Source: an uncultured Eubacteriales bacterium (GTDB lineage Bacteria; Bacillota; Clostridia; Peptostreptococcales; Anaerovoracaceae). Taken from it: a stretch of 59,667 nt of DNA. Made by a program: the position numbers and the translations under genes. The stretch lies in contig CACYYH010000004.1 of assembly GCA_902778565.1 (NCBI GenBank), forward strand, positions 1 through 59,667, in the 5' to 3' direction. How positions within the stretch are numbered: position 1 is the first letter of the stretch; every line of letters starts with the position of its first letter. The notes under the pieces were generated by a model. It saw nothing but the letters and a program-made list of their open reading frames with translations, was not told where the DNA came from and searched no databases. Shown in pieces: positions 1-7,545 of this stretch.

Positions 1-18
1 GCATATGCTCTCAAATAC

Positions 19-67
19 AAAAGCCCAGTCCAGTTTAGAGCTGAAATGGGCTTTGCATAGTTTTTTT
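19..67 (+). terminator. Possible terminator hairpin at the left edge
   Basis: Inverted repeat AAAGCCCA / TGGGCTTT (about 19-54) followed within a few bases by a run of seven T. It would end a forward gene lying left of the window, or in reverse act on the aminopeptidase transcript. Nothing else is recognised between 1 and 125. Confidence 0.5.
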
Positions 68-125
68 AGTTTGTCTACTTTTTGTTGACTAGTTCAGCCT
101 GAGGGCTGCCGTTTTGGTTTGCTTT

Positions 126-1922
126 TTATTTATACATCGGTGCTGTCTCTTCTGCGAGCCACAGTGATTCGTCATCGTTCAGATGCGGTGACAGCAGTTC
201 ATAAACTTTAGCGTGGTACGCGTTCAGGGTCTCAAGCTGGCCGTCGGTGAGTCTCTCGGGAATGATGGAGGCTCTGTCATATGGCGCCAGTGTGAGGGTC
301 TCGAATTCGTAGAAATCTCTGCCGTCGCGGCCTGAGATCCTTGCCTTCTTAGTGAGGATCAGGTTCTCGATCCTGACTCCGAACTGACCTTCGATGTATA
401 CGCCGGGTTCGTTGGAAGTTACCATGCCGGGTACCAGATATGCTTCTTCAGCGCTTCTGGATGTTTTCTTTCTGATGGACTGGGGTCCTTCATGTACGTT
501 CATGAGGTAGCCTACACCGTGGCCTGTGCCGTGATTGTAGTCGAGGCCCAGCTCCCAGAGGGGGCGCCTTGCCATGGCGTCGAGGTAGCTTCCGTAGGTG
601 CCGGAGGGGAAGATGGCTGACATGATGTTCAGATGTCCTCTCAGCACTGCGGTGTAGCATTCCTTCATTTCCTCGGTGGGTTCGCCGATGGACAGGGTCC
701 TGGTAACGTCGGTGGTTCCCTGGAGGTAGTGTCCGCCGGTATCCATGAGGAGGAAGCCGTCTTCGATCTTTTTGTTGCTTTCTGGGGTGGGGGCGTAGTG
801 GATTATGGCGCCGTGGTCTGCGGAAGCGATTATGGATTCGAAACTTAAGGACACGAAGTCGGGCTGGAGCTGACGCATGTCATCCAGATAGGCTCCGATA
901 TCCAGTTCGGTCTTGTCGTTGATCCTGCCGGCGTTCTTCATCTGCTTTACGTAGTAGATGGTCTTGGTGAGGGCGATGCCGTCCTTTAAGTGGGCCTTTC
1001 TGAAGTTCTCCTGCTCCACGGGATTCTTTACGGCCTTTTCGATCAGGGTAGGGTTGGCTCCGAATACCGGTTCCTGGATGGACTGGATCAGTGCTTCGCT
1101 TGCTCTGTCCGGATCGATCATGATGGGTCCTTCCAGGCGTGAAACTTCACCGTAGACTGAACCGTAGGGCCTGAACCTGATGCCAAGATCGTCGTAGTGA
1201 GCCTTGACTTCAGGGCTTATCGCCTCGCGGGAAATGTAGATGACAGCCTCTTCGTCAGTAACGGCGGTGAAAGCCATGGCCACGGGGGTGTACTTTACGT
1301 CGTTTCCTCTGAAGTTATAGAGCCAGGCGATGTCGTCAAGGGATGAGATGACTATGCCCTTGGCGCCGGCCTTGCGGTATGCTTCGCGGAGAGATGCCAG
1401 CTTGTCTGCCACGCTTCTTCCGGAATACTTTTCTTCAAGGATCCAGATGGGTGCTGCAGGAAATGCCGGACGGTCTTCCCAGATGTTGTCCACCAGGTCC
1501 ACGTCGGTCTTGAAGCGGGCGCCCTTACTCTTGAGGGCGTCCCTCAGCAGATCGCCGAAGCCTTTGGTCATGGTGCGGCCGTCGTAGCCCAGGGTCTGAC
1601 CGAACTTCATCTTATCAGCCAGATACTCGTCGATCTCGGGAACGCCGGGCTCACCCATCTTCATGAGCCGGATGCCTGTGCCTTCGATCTGCTTGCCGGC
1701 CTGGAGGAAATATCTTCCGTCTGTCCAAAGCGCAGCTTCCGTAAGTGAGATGACGATGCTTCCGGCGGAGCCGGTGAAGCCTGACATGTACTCGCGGGCC
1801 TTGAAATATCCGTCCACGTATTCGGAATCGTGATAGTCGCTGGACAGTATCAGATAATAGTCTATATCGTTTTTCATCATTTCGCCCCTGAGGAGCTCAA
1901 TTCTCATTGTAATATCATTCAT
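126..1922 (-). CDS. Xaa-Pro aminopeptidase (M24B, aminopeptidase P family)
   Basis: 598-residue cytosolic metallopeptidase expected to remove an N-terminal residue preceding proline. The order is two creatinase-type N-terminal domains (about 1-160 and 165-300) followed by the pita-bread M24 domain (about 310-590). All five metal ligands of the family are visible: Asp394, Asp405, His468 (in HGTGHGVG), Glu505 (in SNEPGVY) and Glu541 (in FETLTLAPYD). The length fits the long three-domain form. On the reverse strand an AAGGGAG site precedes the ATG at 1922. It is the only reverse-strand gene in the window and is divergent from the MATE gene. No signal peptide is seen. The family assignment is firm; the exact peptide substrate is unknown. 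Confidence 0.95.
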   Translation of the reverse strand: MNDITMRIELLRGEMMKNDIDYYLILSSDYHDSEYVDGYFKAREYMSGFTGSAGSIVISLTEAALWTDGRYFLQAGKQIEGTGIRLMKMGEPGVPEIDEYLADKMKFGQTLGYDGRTMTKGFGDLLRDALKSKGARFKTDVDLVDNIWEDRPAFPAAPIWILEEKYSGRSVADKLASLREAYRKAGAKGIVISSLDDIAWLYNFRGNDVKYTPVAMAFTAVTDEEAVIYISREAISPEVKAHYDDLGIRFRPYGSVYGEVSRLEGPIMIDPDRASEALIQSIQEPVFGANPTLIEKAVKNPVEQENFRKAHLKDGIALTKTIYYVKQMKNAGRINDKTELDIGAYLDDMRQLQPDFVSLSFESIIASADHGAIIHYAPTPESNKKIEDGFLLMDTGGHYLQGTTDVTRTLSIGEPTEEMKECYTAVLRGHLNIMSAIFPSGTYGSYLDAMARRPLWELGLDYNHGTGHGVGYLMNVHEGPQSIRKKTSRSAEEAYLVPGMVTSNEPGVYIEGQFGVRIENLILTKKARISGRDGRDFYEFETLTLAPYDRASIIPERLTDGQLETLNAYHAKVYELLSPHLNDDESLWLAEETAPMYK

Positions 1923-2012
1923 AAACTCGATTCTCCCTTCAAAACATTAGTTTATCATACCCAAAAAAATCTTTCAATAAATATAATTATCTATCGCCTT
2001 TTTACTTTTTTG

Positions 2013-2021
2013 TGTTAGAAT
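2013..2021 (+). promoter_or_regulatory. Extended -10 promoter of the MATE gene, possibly leaderless
   Basis: TGTTAGAAT is an extended -10 (TGn plus TAGAAT at 2016-2021) with no convincing -35. Transcription would begin about at the ATG (2028), and no Shine-Dalgarno sequence precedes that ATG, so a leaderless or nearly leaderless mRNA is possible. Confidence 0.5.
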
Positions 2022-2027
2022 ACTAAT

Positions 2028-3413
2028 ATGACTGATTATGCAAAAAATTCAGTAAAAGATAACCCTCTGGGCACGGCTCCGCTGATCCCGCTGATAGCAA
2101 AATTTGCCATCCCATCTATCATCAGCATGCTGGTGGGAGCTGCATACAACGTTACAGACCAGATCTTCATCGGTCATGTGGTGGGAATGCTGGGAAACGC
2201 CGCTACGAACGTGGCATTTCCTACGGTTACGCTGACCACGGGTATTAGTATGCTCTTCGGCATGGGCACTGCATCCAACTTCAGCATAAATCAGGGAGCA
2301 GGCAGGATAGAAGAGGCCAGGAAGTATGTCCACACCGGGCTTACCGGAGTGATGATCGCAGGGATACTAGTCGGTCTTTTGGTGTATTTTTTCAGGAGCC
2401 CGATAATCGTGCTTTGCGGTGCGGATCCTGCGGGAAACGTATATCCATACGCCATGGCATATCTGTCCATCACGGCCTTCGGGCTGCCTTTCCAGATGTT
2501 CGCCCATACATCGTCCATGATCATCAGGGCGGACGGAAAGCCTACATATTCCATGTTATGCACTGTGTCCGGGGCGATCCTCAACGTATTTCTGGACTGG
2601 CTGTTCATGTATCCTTTCGGCATGGGCATCAGAGGCGCCGCATTTGCTACGGTGCTGGCCCAGATGCTGAGCTTCACTCTGGCTGTGCTGTACTATCCGA
2701 GATTCAGAGCCTTCCCTCTGAGCATAAAAGAGCTGGGCATCAGCGTGCCACATCTGCTGAACAGCATGGCAGCAGGCATCCCGAACTTCTGTAACCACAT
2801 GCTCATGATGGTCACCAGCATCGTACTGAACAACATGCTGGCCACTTACGGAGCACTTTCGGTGTACGGAGCGGACATACCTCTTGCGGTATCCGGCGTG
2901 GCACAGAAGACCAGCATGATCATGGTGTCATTCGCAGTAGGTATCGCTCAGGGCTGTCAGCCCATCTGGGGCTTCAACCTGGGAGCAAAGAAATACGACA
3001 GGGTGAAGGGCGCATACTGGAGAGCCTTCGCTGCAGCCTTTGCCGTGGGCGTGATATTCTTTGCGGCGCTGCAGCTGTTCCCGAGGCAGATAATATCCAT
3101 CTTCGGAACCGGATCGGATCTTTACTTCGAATTTGCAGAGAAATATCTCAAGATATTCATGATGCTGGTGTTCTTCCAGAACATACAGCCCATCACAGTC
3201 AACTACTTTTCCTCAACGGGCAATCACAGACAGGGACTCATCGTGTCGCTGTCCAGGCAGGGACTTTTCCTGATACCTTTGTTGGTGATACTGCCAAAGT
3301 TTTTCGGAATAAACGGAATACTCGCAGCAAGCCCCATTTCGGACGCCATGGCCTTCGTGCTTTCGGTCTCCATGGTGCTTGTGAGCTTCAGAAAATTCAA
3401 GGAGAATGAATAA
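2028..3413 (+). CDS. MATE family multidrug/metabolite efflux transporter
   Basis: 461-residue polytopic membrane protein with the roughly 12 hydrophobic segments and duplicated six-helix halves expected of MATE (NorM/DinF-like) antiporters, which export cationic compounds using Na+ or H+ gradients. The N-terminus (PLIPLIAKFAIPSIISMLV, then YNVTDQIFIGH) is the usual first-helix signature of the Clostridia subgroup. The stop overlaps the next ATG by one base (TAATG), so the two are translationally coupled. It heads a run of four membrane-protein genes. The substrate cannot be deduced. Confidence 0.93.
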   Translation: MTDYAKNSVKDNPLGTAPLIPLIAKFAIPSIISMLVGAAYNVTDQIFIGHVVGMLGNAATNVAFPTVTLTTGISMLFGMGTASNFSINQGAGRIEEARKYVHTGLTGVMIAGILVGLLVYFFRSPIIVLCGADPAGNVYPYAMAYLSITAFGLPFQMFAHTSSMIIRADGKPTYSMLCTVSGAILNVFLDWLFMYPFGMGIRGAAFATVLAQMLSFTLAVLYYPRFRAFPLSIKELGISVPHLLNSMAAGIPNFCNHMLMMVTSIVLNNMLATYGALSVYGADIPLAVSGVAQKTSMIMVSFAVGIAQGCQPIWGFNLGAKKYDRVKGAYWRAFAAAFAVGVIFFAALQLFPRQIISIFGTGSDLYFEFAEKYLKIFMMLVFFQNIQPITVNYFSSTGNHRQGLIVSLSRQGLFLIPLLVILPKFFGINGILAASPISDAMAFVLSVSMVLVSFRKFKENE

Positions 3414-3790
3414 TGAGCAAGAAGAAAAAAGCAAAGAACAGTGATTACCGCTATCTCCAGAGACACTACGACGAGCAGAGAGAAGAACGTGAGAGAGCGC
3501 AGCGCAAAGCTGAAAAGAACAAACGCAGATTTATCATGATCATTGCAGTGGTTCTGATCATAGGATCTCTGATATGCTGCGCTATAGCATATGCACAGGG
3601 CATCACATGGTTGTCCCCGATCTACCTGGGAGCATCCGCAATAGGCATGATAATGCTGTACTTCTATTACAAGGAAGAAAGACCTAAGTACGCTACTACT
3701 GCGCTTGTTGTAGGCATCGTGATCCTGGTGGTGGTCTTCATGCAGATGAGAGCCTTGGGCTGGCTGAAATATTTGGGATTTAACTTTTAA
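3413..3790 (+). CDS. Unknown small membrane protein, three hydrophobic segments
   Basis: 125 residues, family not recognised. Residues 1-38 are strongly charged (Lys, Arg, Glu; probably helical and cytoplasmic), followed by three hydrophobic segments at about 40-62, 67-88 and 95-113. The start codon overlaps the MATE stop codon and the next gene begins three bases after its stop, so it is a genuine operon member rather than a chance frame. It may be an accessory subunit or simply a co-transcribed membrane protein. No catalytic motif is seen. Confidence 0.75.
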   Translation: MSKKKKAKNSDYRYLQRHYDEQREERERAQRKAEKNKRRFIMIIAVVLIIGSLICCAIAYAQGITWLSPIYLGASAIGMIMLYFYYKEERPKYATTALVVGIVILVVVFMQMRALGWLKYLGFNF

Positions 3791-3793
3791 AGC

Positions 3794-4672
3794 ATGAACA
3801 GCAAGGTAAAGGGCATAGGAGCCACGCTGCTTTCGGCGATATACTTCGGCTTCGTGCCCCTTCTTATGAAAACTGTATATGCAGGTGGCGGCAACTCTTT
3901 CACTGCTGCATTTCTGAGGTTCGCATTTTCAATACCTGTGCTTTTTGTCGTGCTTAAGATAAAGGGCGTTGACCTCAGGATAACCCGTGAGGAACTGAAG
4001 CATTTCTTTATCATCACGGCTTTCGGATATGCGGGAACTACGCTTCTGGTATTCACGGCCTATAACTACATACCCACGGGCATGACCACTACCATACACT
4101 TCCTTTATCCGACCTTCACGGTAGCCGGGCTCATGATATTTTACAGGGAGAAGATCAAAGCGTCGAAGATATTCTGCGTGATACTCTGCCTGATAGGAAT
4201 AATCATGTTCTATAACGGCGGGGAAGGTCACGCATCGCTTATCGGCATCTTGCTTGCGTTATGCTCATCCATGACCTACGCCTTCTACACCATATTTCTT
4301 GGCAAAAGCGAGGTCCTGAGGGATATCGAACCCATGAAGAGGCTGTTCTATATGCACATCATCGGAGCGATGATCATGCTTGCCATCGGCTTGATATCCG
4401 GGAATCTGAATTTCCACATGACGCCCTTAAGCTGGGGCGTAATGGCGCTTACAGCCAATCTGACGGCCTTCGTCGGAGCGCTGCTCTATCAGATCGGAGT
4501 CAAATACATAGGAGCCGAAAGCACGGCGATGCTCAGTACCTTTGAACCTATAACCAGCGTGATCGTGGGCATACTGGTGTACGGTGAACCCATGACGGTG
4601 AGGATCTTTATCGGATGCGCTGCTATAATCGCATCCACACTGATAATCGCAAGAACAGAGAGTAAAGAATAA
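3794..4672 (+). CDS. EamA/DMT superfamily transporter
   Basis: 292 residues with about ten hydrophobic helices in two similar halves, the layout of EamA (drug/metabolite transporter) permeases that export amino acids or other small metabolites. The second half carries the usual ending GAESTAMLSTFEPITSVIVG then a final helix. It begins three bases after the previous stop and abuts the next gene (stop 4672, ATG 4673). The N-terminal MNSKVKGIGATLLSAIYFG fits the family start. Substrate unknown. Confidence 0.92.
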   Translation: MNSKVKGIGATLLSAIYFGFVPLLMKTVYAGGGNSFTAAFLRFAFSIPVLFVVLKIKGVDLRITREELKHFFIITAFGYAGTTLLVFTAYNYIPTGMTTTIHFLYPTFTVAGLMIFYREKIKASKIFCVILCLIGIIMFYNGGEGHASLIGILLALCSSMTYAFYTIFLGKSEVLRDIEPMKRLFYMHIIGAMIMLAIGLISGNLNFHMTPLSWGVMALTANLTAFVGALLYQIGVKYIGAESTAMLSTFEPITSVIVGILVYGEPMTVRIFIGCAAIIASTLIIARTESKE

Positions 4673-5614
4673 ATGGAAGTAGTAATCAACAATATAGCTG
4701 CAGTATTTCTCATAATGGGAGTGGGCTTCGCAGCCAACAAGACAGGCATGCTGCCTGAAGAGGCCAATAAATACCTGTCACCGCTTCTCATGAAGATAAC
4801 GACGCCGTGCCTCATACTGGCGAATATAGCCACCAGAGAAGTGGAGGAAGGAATGTGGGGCGACATTTTCAAGGCCCTTGGCTGTTTCGCCCTTTATTTC
4901 GTGGTCTTCTGCTTCCTGGGATGGGTGCTCTGCACCAAAATAATGAAGCTCGATGGCCATGAGGACTGCGGAGTATATATGATGCTCTTTGCATCTATAA
5001 ATAACGGATTTATCGGACTTCCCATAACCCTTGCCATCTTCGGCGAAGACGCACTGTTCTATATGGCTTTCTTCCAGATAGTCCTGGTACTCTATTTATT
5101 CGGACCGGGGATCCTGCAGATAAATTACGGAGAGAAGAAGACCGGAAACACCTCGATGCTGAAAGCCATTCTGAGCCCGGTCATCATAGCCGCTCTTCTG
5201 GGAGTTCTCCTGATGGCACTGGGGATCGAAATGCCTGAGATGATCCATAAATCCATTGAGACCATAGGATCCGCCACGACGCCGCTATCCATGATCGTCA
5301 TTGGTATACAGCTGGGAACCAGCGACTTCAAAAGGATCGTAAAGAACAAAAACCTTATGATCGAATCCATAGTGAAAATGATTTTCACTCCGCTGATAAC
5401 CATACTTCTGGTAAACTGGCTCCCCATAAGCAATACCATCAAACTGGTCGCAGTGTTCGGCGCAGCGTTCCCGTCAGCCGTTGCAGTTACTCCCATAGCC
5501 CAGACGGAGGGGAAAAACACCCTGCTGTCTGCAGAAGGCGTGGCTCTCACGACGCTGATGTCACTGGTGACGATACCGGTAACCGCATATATCGCCACGA
5601 TGCTTTATCTTTGA
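4673..5614 (+). CDS. AEC family permease (auxin efflux carrier type)
   Basis: 313 residues and about ten hydrophobic segments in the duplicated five-helix arrangement of the AEC family, whose bacterial members move organic acids such as malate or malonate. The ending (AVFGAAFPSAVAVTPIAQ) matches the conserved second-half signature. It is directly fused in register to the EamA stop, so it is last in the MATE-x-EamA-AEC operon, which ends at the terminator at 5622-5651. A second AEC gene lies at 30140-31084. Substrate not predictable. Confidence 0.92.
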   Translation: MEVVINNIAAVFLIMGVGFAANKTGMLPEEANKYLSPLLMKITTPCLILANIATREVEEGMWGDIFKALGCFALYFVVFCFLGWVLCTKIMKLDGHEDCGVYMMLFASINNGFIGLPITLAIFGEDALFYMAFFQIVLVLYLFGPGILQINYGEKKTGNTSMLKAILSPVIIAALLGVLLMALGIEMPEMIHKSIETIGSATTPLSMIVIGIQLGTSDFKRIVKNKNLMIESIVKMIFTPLITILLVNWLPISNTIKLVAVFGAAFPSAVAVTPIAQTEGKNTLLSAEGVALTTLMSLVTIPVTAYIATMLYL

Positions 5615-5621
5615 TATGATG

Positions 5622-5651
5622 ACCCCGTTGACAGAAACGGGGTTTCGTTTT
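5622..5651 (+). terminator. Intrinsic terminator of the transporter operon
   Basis: Perfect 8-bp stem ACCCCGTT / AACGGGGT (5622-5629, 5636-5643) followed by TTCGTTTT. The loop and right arm also contain the -35 box and spacer of the next promoter, so termination and re-initiation share the same bases. Confidence 0.8.
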
Positions 5652-5656
5652 ATAAT
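5628..5656 (+). promoter_or_regulatory. Consensus sigma-A promoter of the 5732 gene
   Basis: TTGACA (5628-5633), exactly 17 bp, TATAAT (5651-5656): a perfect consensus promoter. Transcription should start near 5663, inside the LexA-like box. Such a strong core with an overlapping operator is typical of a gene held off by a repressor. Confidence 0.9.
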
Positions 5657-5661
5657 AAAAA

Positions 5662-5675
5662 AGAACATATGTTCT
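5662..5675. promoter_or_regulatory. LexA-like (Cheo) box over the start point
   Basis: Perfect 14-bp palindrome AGAACATATGTTCT with core GAAC-ATAT-GTTC, the consensus core of Gram-positive LexA/DinR boxes (CGAAC-N4-GTTCG type). It lies about 6 bp after the -10 and covers the predicted start point. The outer C/G of the ideal box are A/T here. Known: LexA represses SOS genes from such positions. Inferred: the downstream gene is DNA-damage inducible. Confidence 0.65.
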
Positions 5676-5731
5676 GTATTTTTAAAGCTGTTTGATCCGG
5701 GAGCGCGGCCTGCGCGCCGGGAGGATGGTAT

Positions 5732-6001
5732 ATGAGAGTTCTTGAAAAAGACGTGGACATGCTGAGCGTTTCCTACATAGGGAAGCCTCCGCAGCCCAGA
5801 AAATTTAAAATAAGGTTCAGGGACGGCAGTTTCAGGACTGTGAACGTGGATCAGATCAAGAGGGTGGACAGCGTTACTCCTGCCGGTCACCCTAATTTCG
5901 TATACTATTGTTACTCGGAAGTGAATGATCATATAGTGGACTATGAGCTGAGATATTTTGTCAAGGAGATGAGGTGGGAACTATATCGCGTATATGTATA
6001 A
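5732..6001 (+). CDS. Unknown 89-residue protein, candidate SOS-regulated gene
   Basis: 89 residues, no recognised family, no membrane segment and no signal peptide. It is rich in basic and aromatic residues, alternating in a way that suggests a small beta-rich fold (RKFKIRFRDGSFRTVNVDQI, then FVYYCYSEVND). GGGAGG about 8 bases upstream supports the ATG at 5732. It stands alone between a terminator and the next promoter, behind a consensus promoter with a LexA-like palindrome. A GC-rich inverted sequence (about 5697-5720) just before the ribosome-binding site may add translational control. Its role is unknown; only the context points to the SOS response. Confidence 0.75.
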   Translation: MRVLEKDVDMLSVSYIGKPPQPRKFKIRFRDGSFRTVNVDQIKRVDSVTPAGHPNFVYYCYSEVNDHIVDYELRYFVKEMRWELYRVYV

Positions 6002-6009
6002 ATATTTGA

Positions 6010-6038
6010 TTGAACTATTTATGTTTTTTTGATATAAT
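6010..6038 (+). promoter_or_regulatory. Promoter of the GlpA/GlpB-like operon
   Basis: TTGAAC (6010-6015), 17 bp, TATAAT (6033-6038) with an extended TG at 6030-6031. Just downstream are the palindrome ATCAGCTGAT (6041-6050) and an overlapping CTGAT/ATCAG repeat, a plausible operator at the start point. Confidence 0.85.
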
Positions 6039-6108
6039 ATATCAGCTGATTTATGATCAGTTCGTTTTATAGTGCAATCACATCAGAAAGGTGAGAAAAA
6101 TAGTAATT

Positions 6109-7545
6109 ATGGACAATAAATATGATGTGCTGGTGATAGGATGCGGCGTTATAGGCGCTGCCACTGCTTTCGAGCTTTCTAAATACGACTTGAAGGCAGC
6201 CGTCATTGAAAGAGGCAATGACGTATCCCTGGGGACCACCAAGGCCAATTCAGCCATAATCCATGCGGGCTATGACCCGGAATCAGGTACGCTCATGGCC
6301 AAGCTAAACGTCAGAGGATCTGAGATGGCCGCTGATATCTGCGAAAAGCTGGACGTGCCTTACAGAAGAAACGGAGCCATGGTAGTGGCGTTCACGGATG
6401 ACGAGGTCCAGACCCTGAAGGGACTGTATACCAGAGGAACCGTCAACGGCGTCAAGGGACTGAGAGTGCTTACCGGAGAAGAAGCGAAGGAACGCGAACC
6501 GGGCCTCAGCTCTGAAGTTAAGGGCGCGCTCTACGCTCCCACTTCCGCCATCGTTTCACCCTGGGAATACTGCCTTGCAATGGCTGAGACCGCAGTGATC
6601 AACGGAACTGAGCTCATGCTGAACACAGAAGTCACTGCCATCGAGCGCGAAGGAGACCTGTGGAAGGTGATAACGAACAAGGACGAATATTTTGCGCCTT
6701 ACGTTGTGAACGCAGCAGGCGTGGACGCTATAAGCGTACACAATATGGCTGCTCCTCAGAAATACGTATCAAAGCCCAGAAGAGGAGAGTATTTCCTCCT
6801 GGACAAGGCAGAGGGAAGCAGGACGGATCACACCATCTTCCAGTGCCCCAACGAGGACGGCAAGGGCGTTCTGGTAACACCTACCGTACACGGCAATCTG
6901 CTGGTGGGACCCAACTCCGAGAACGTAGAGTGGGATGACACCGCGAATACCACTGCCGGACTGAACTTCGTAAGAGAAAAGGCCAAGAAATCCATTCCCG
7001 GGATCATGTTCAACAAGAGCATCAGAAACTTCGCAGGTGTCCGTGCGACCACAGACTGCAAGGATTTCATAATCGAAGAGGCTGCTCCCGGATTCATAGA
7101 CTGCGCCGGGATCTGCTCACCCGGACTCTCAGCTGCCCCCGCCATCGGAGAATATGCTGTAGAACTTCTGGAGATGAGCGGACTGAAGACGGTGCAGAAG
7201 GAAAACTTCGTATACGAGAGAAAGCGCATCAGATTCAATGAATTAAGCGATGAAGAGAAGGCTGAACTGGTAAAGGAAGATCCTTCATACGGCCGCGTGA
7301 TCTGCCGCTGCGAGACAGTGACAGAGGGCGAGATCCTCGAATGCTTCAGAAGACCTATTCCTCCTGTATCCATCGACGGAGTCAAGCGCAGAGTAGGTAC
7401 AGGCATGGGAAGATGTCAGGGCGGTTTCTGCGGACCCAGGATCTCCGAACTCTTTGTCGAGGACAAGGGTTACAAGGTGACTGAAGTCCTTCAGGACAGA
7501 GCCGGATCTGAAATGTTTGTGGGAAAGACGAAGGAGGGACGCTAA
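6109..7545 (+). CDS. FAD-dependent glycerol-3-phosphate dehydrogenase-like protein (GlpA type) with [2Fe-2S] domain
   Basis: About 478 residues. The N-terminal FAD-binding motif VLVIGCGVIGAATAFELS and DAO fold are followed by a C-terminal BFD-like iron-sulfur domain with four cysteines (ICRCETVTEGE and GMGRCQGGFCGP). This is the layout of the catalytic subunit of anaerobic Glp dehydrogenases in Firmicutes, which oxidise sn-glycerol 3-phosphate to dihydroxyacetone phosphate. An in-frame GTG at 6091 exists, but AAGGTGAG at 6088-6095 reads as the ribosome-binding site for the ATG at 6109. The stop abuts the partner gene. No glycerol kinase is adjacent, so a related hydroxyacid substrate is possible. 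Confidence 0.88.
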   Translation: MDNKYDVLVIGCGVIGAATAFELSKYDLKAAVIERGNDVSLGTTKANSAIIHAGYDPESGTLMAKLNVRGSEMAADICEKLDVPYRRNGAMVVAFTDDEVQTLKGLYTRGTVNGVKGLRVLTGEEAKEREPGLSSEVKGALYAPTSAIVSPWEYCLAMAETAVINGTELMLNTEVTAIEREGDLWKVITNKDEYFAPYVVNAAGVDAISVHNMAAPQKYVSKPRRGEYFLLDKAEGSRTDHTIFQCPNEDGKGVLVTPTVHGNLLVGPNSENVEWDDTANTTAGLNFVREKAKKSIPGIMFNKSIRNFAGVRATTDCKDFIIEEAAPGFIDCAGICSPGLSAAPAIGEYAVELLEMSGLKTVQKENFVYERKRIRFNELSDEEKAELVKEDPSYGRVICRCETVTEGEILECFRRPIPPVSIDGVKRRVGTGMGRCQGGFCGPRISELFVEDKGYKVTEVLQDRAGSEMFVGKTKEGR

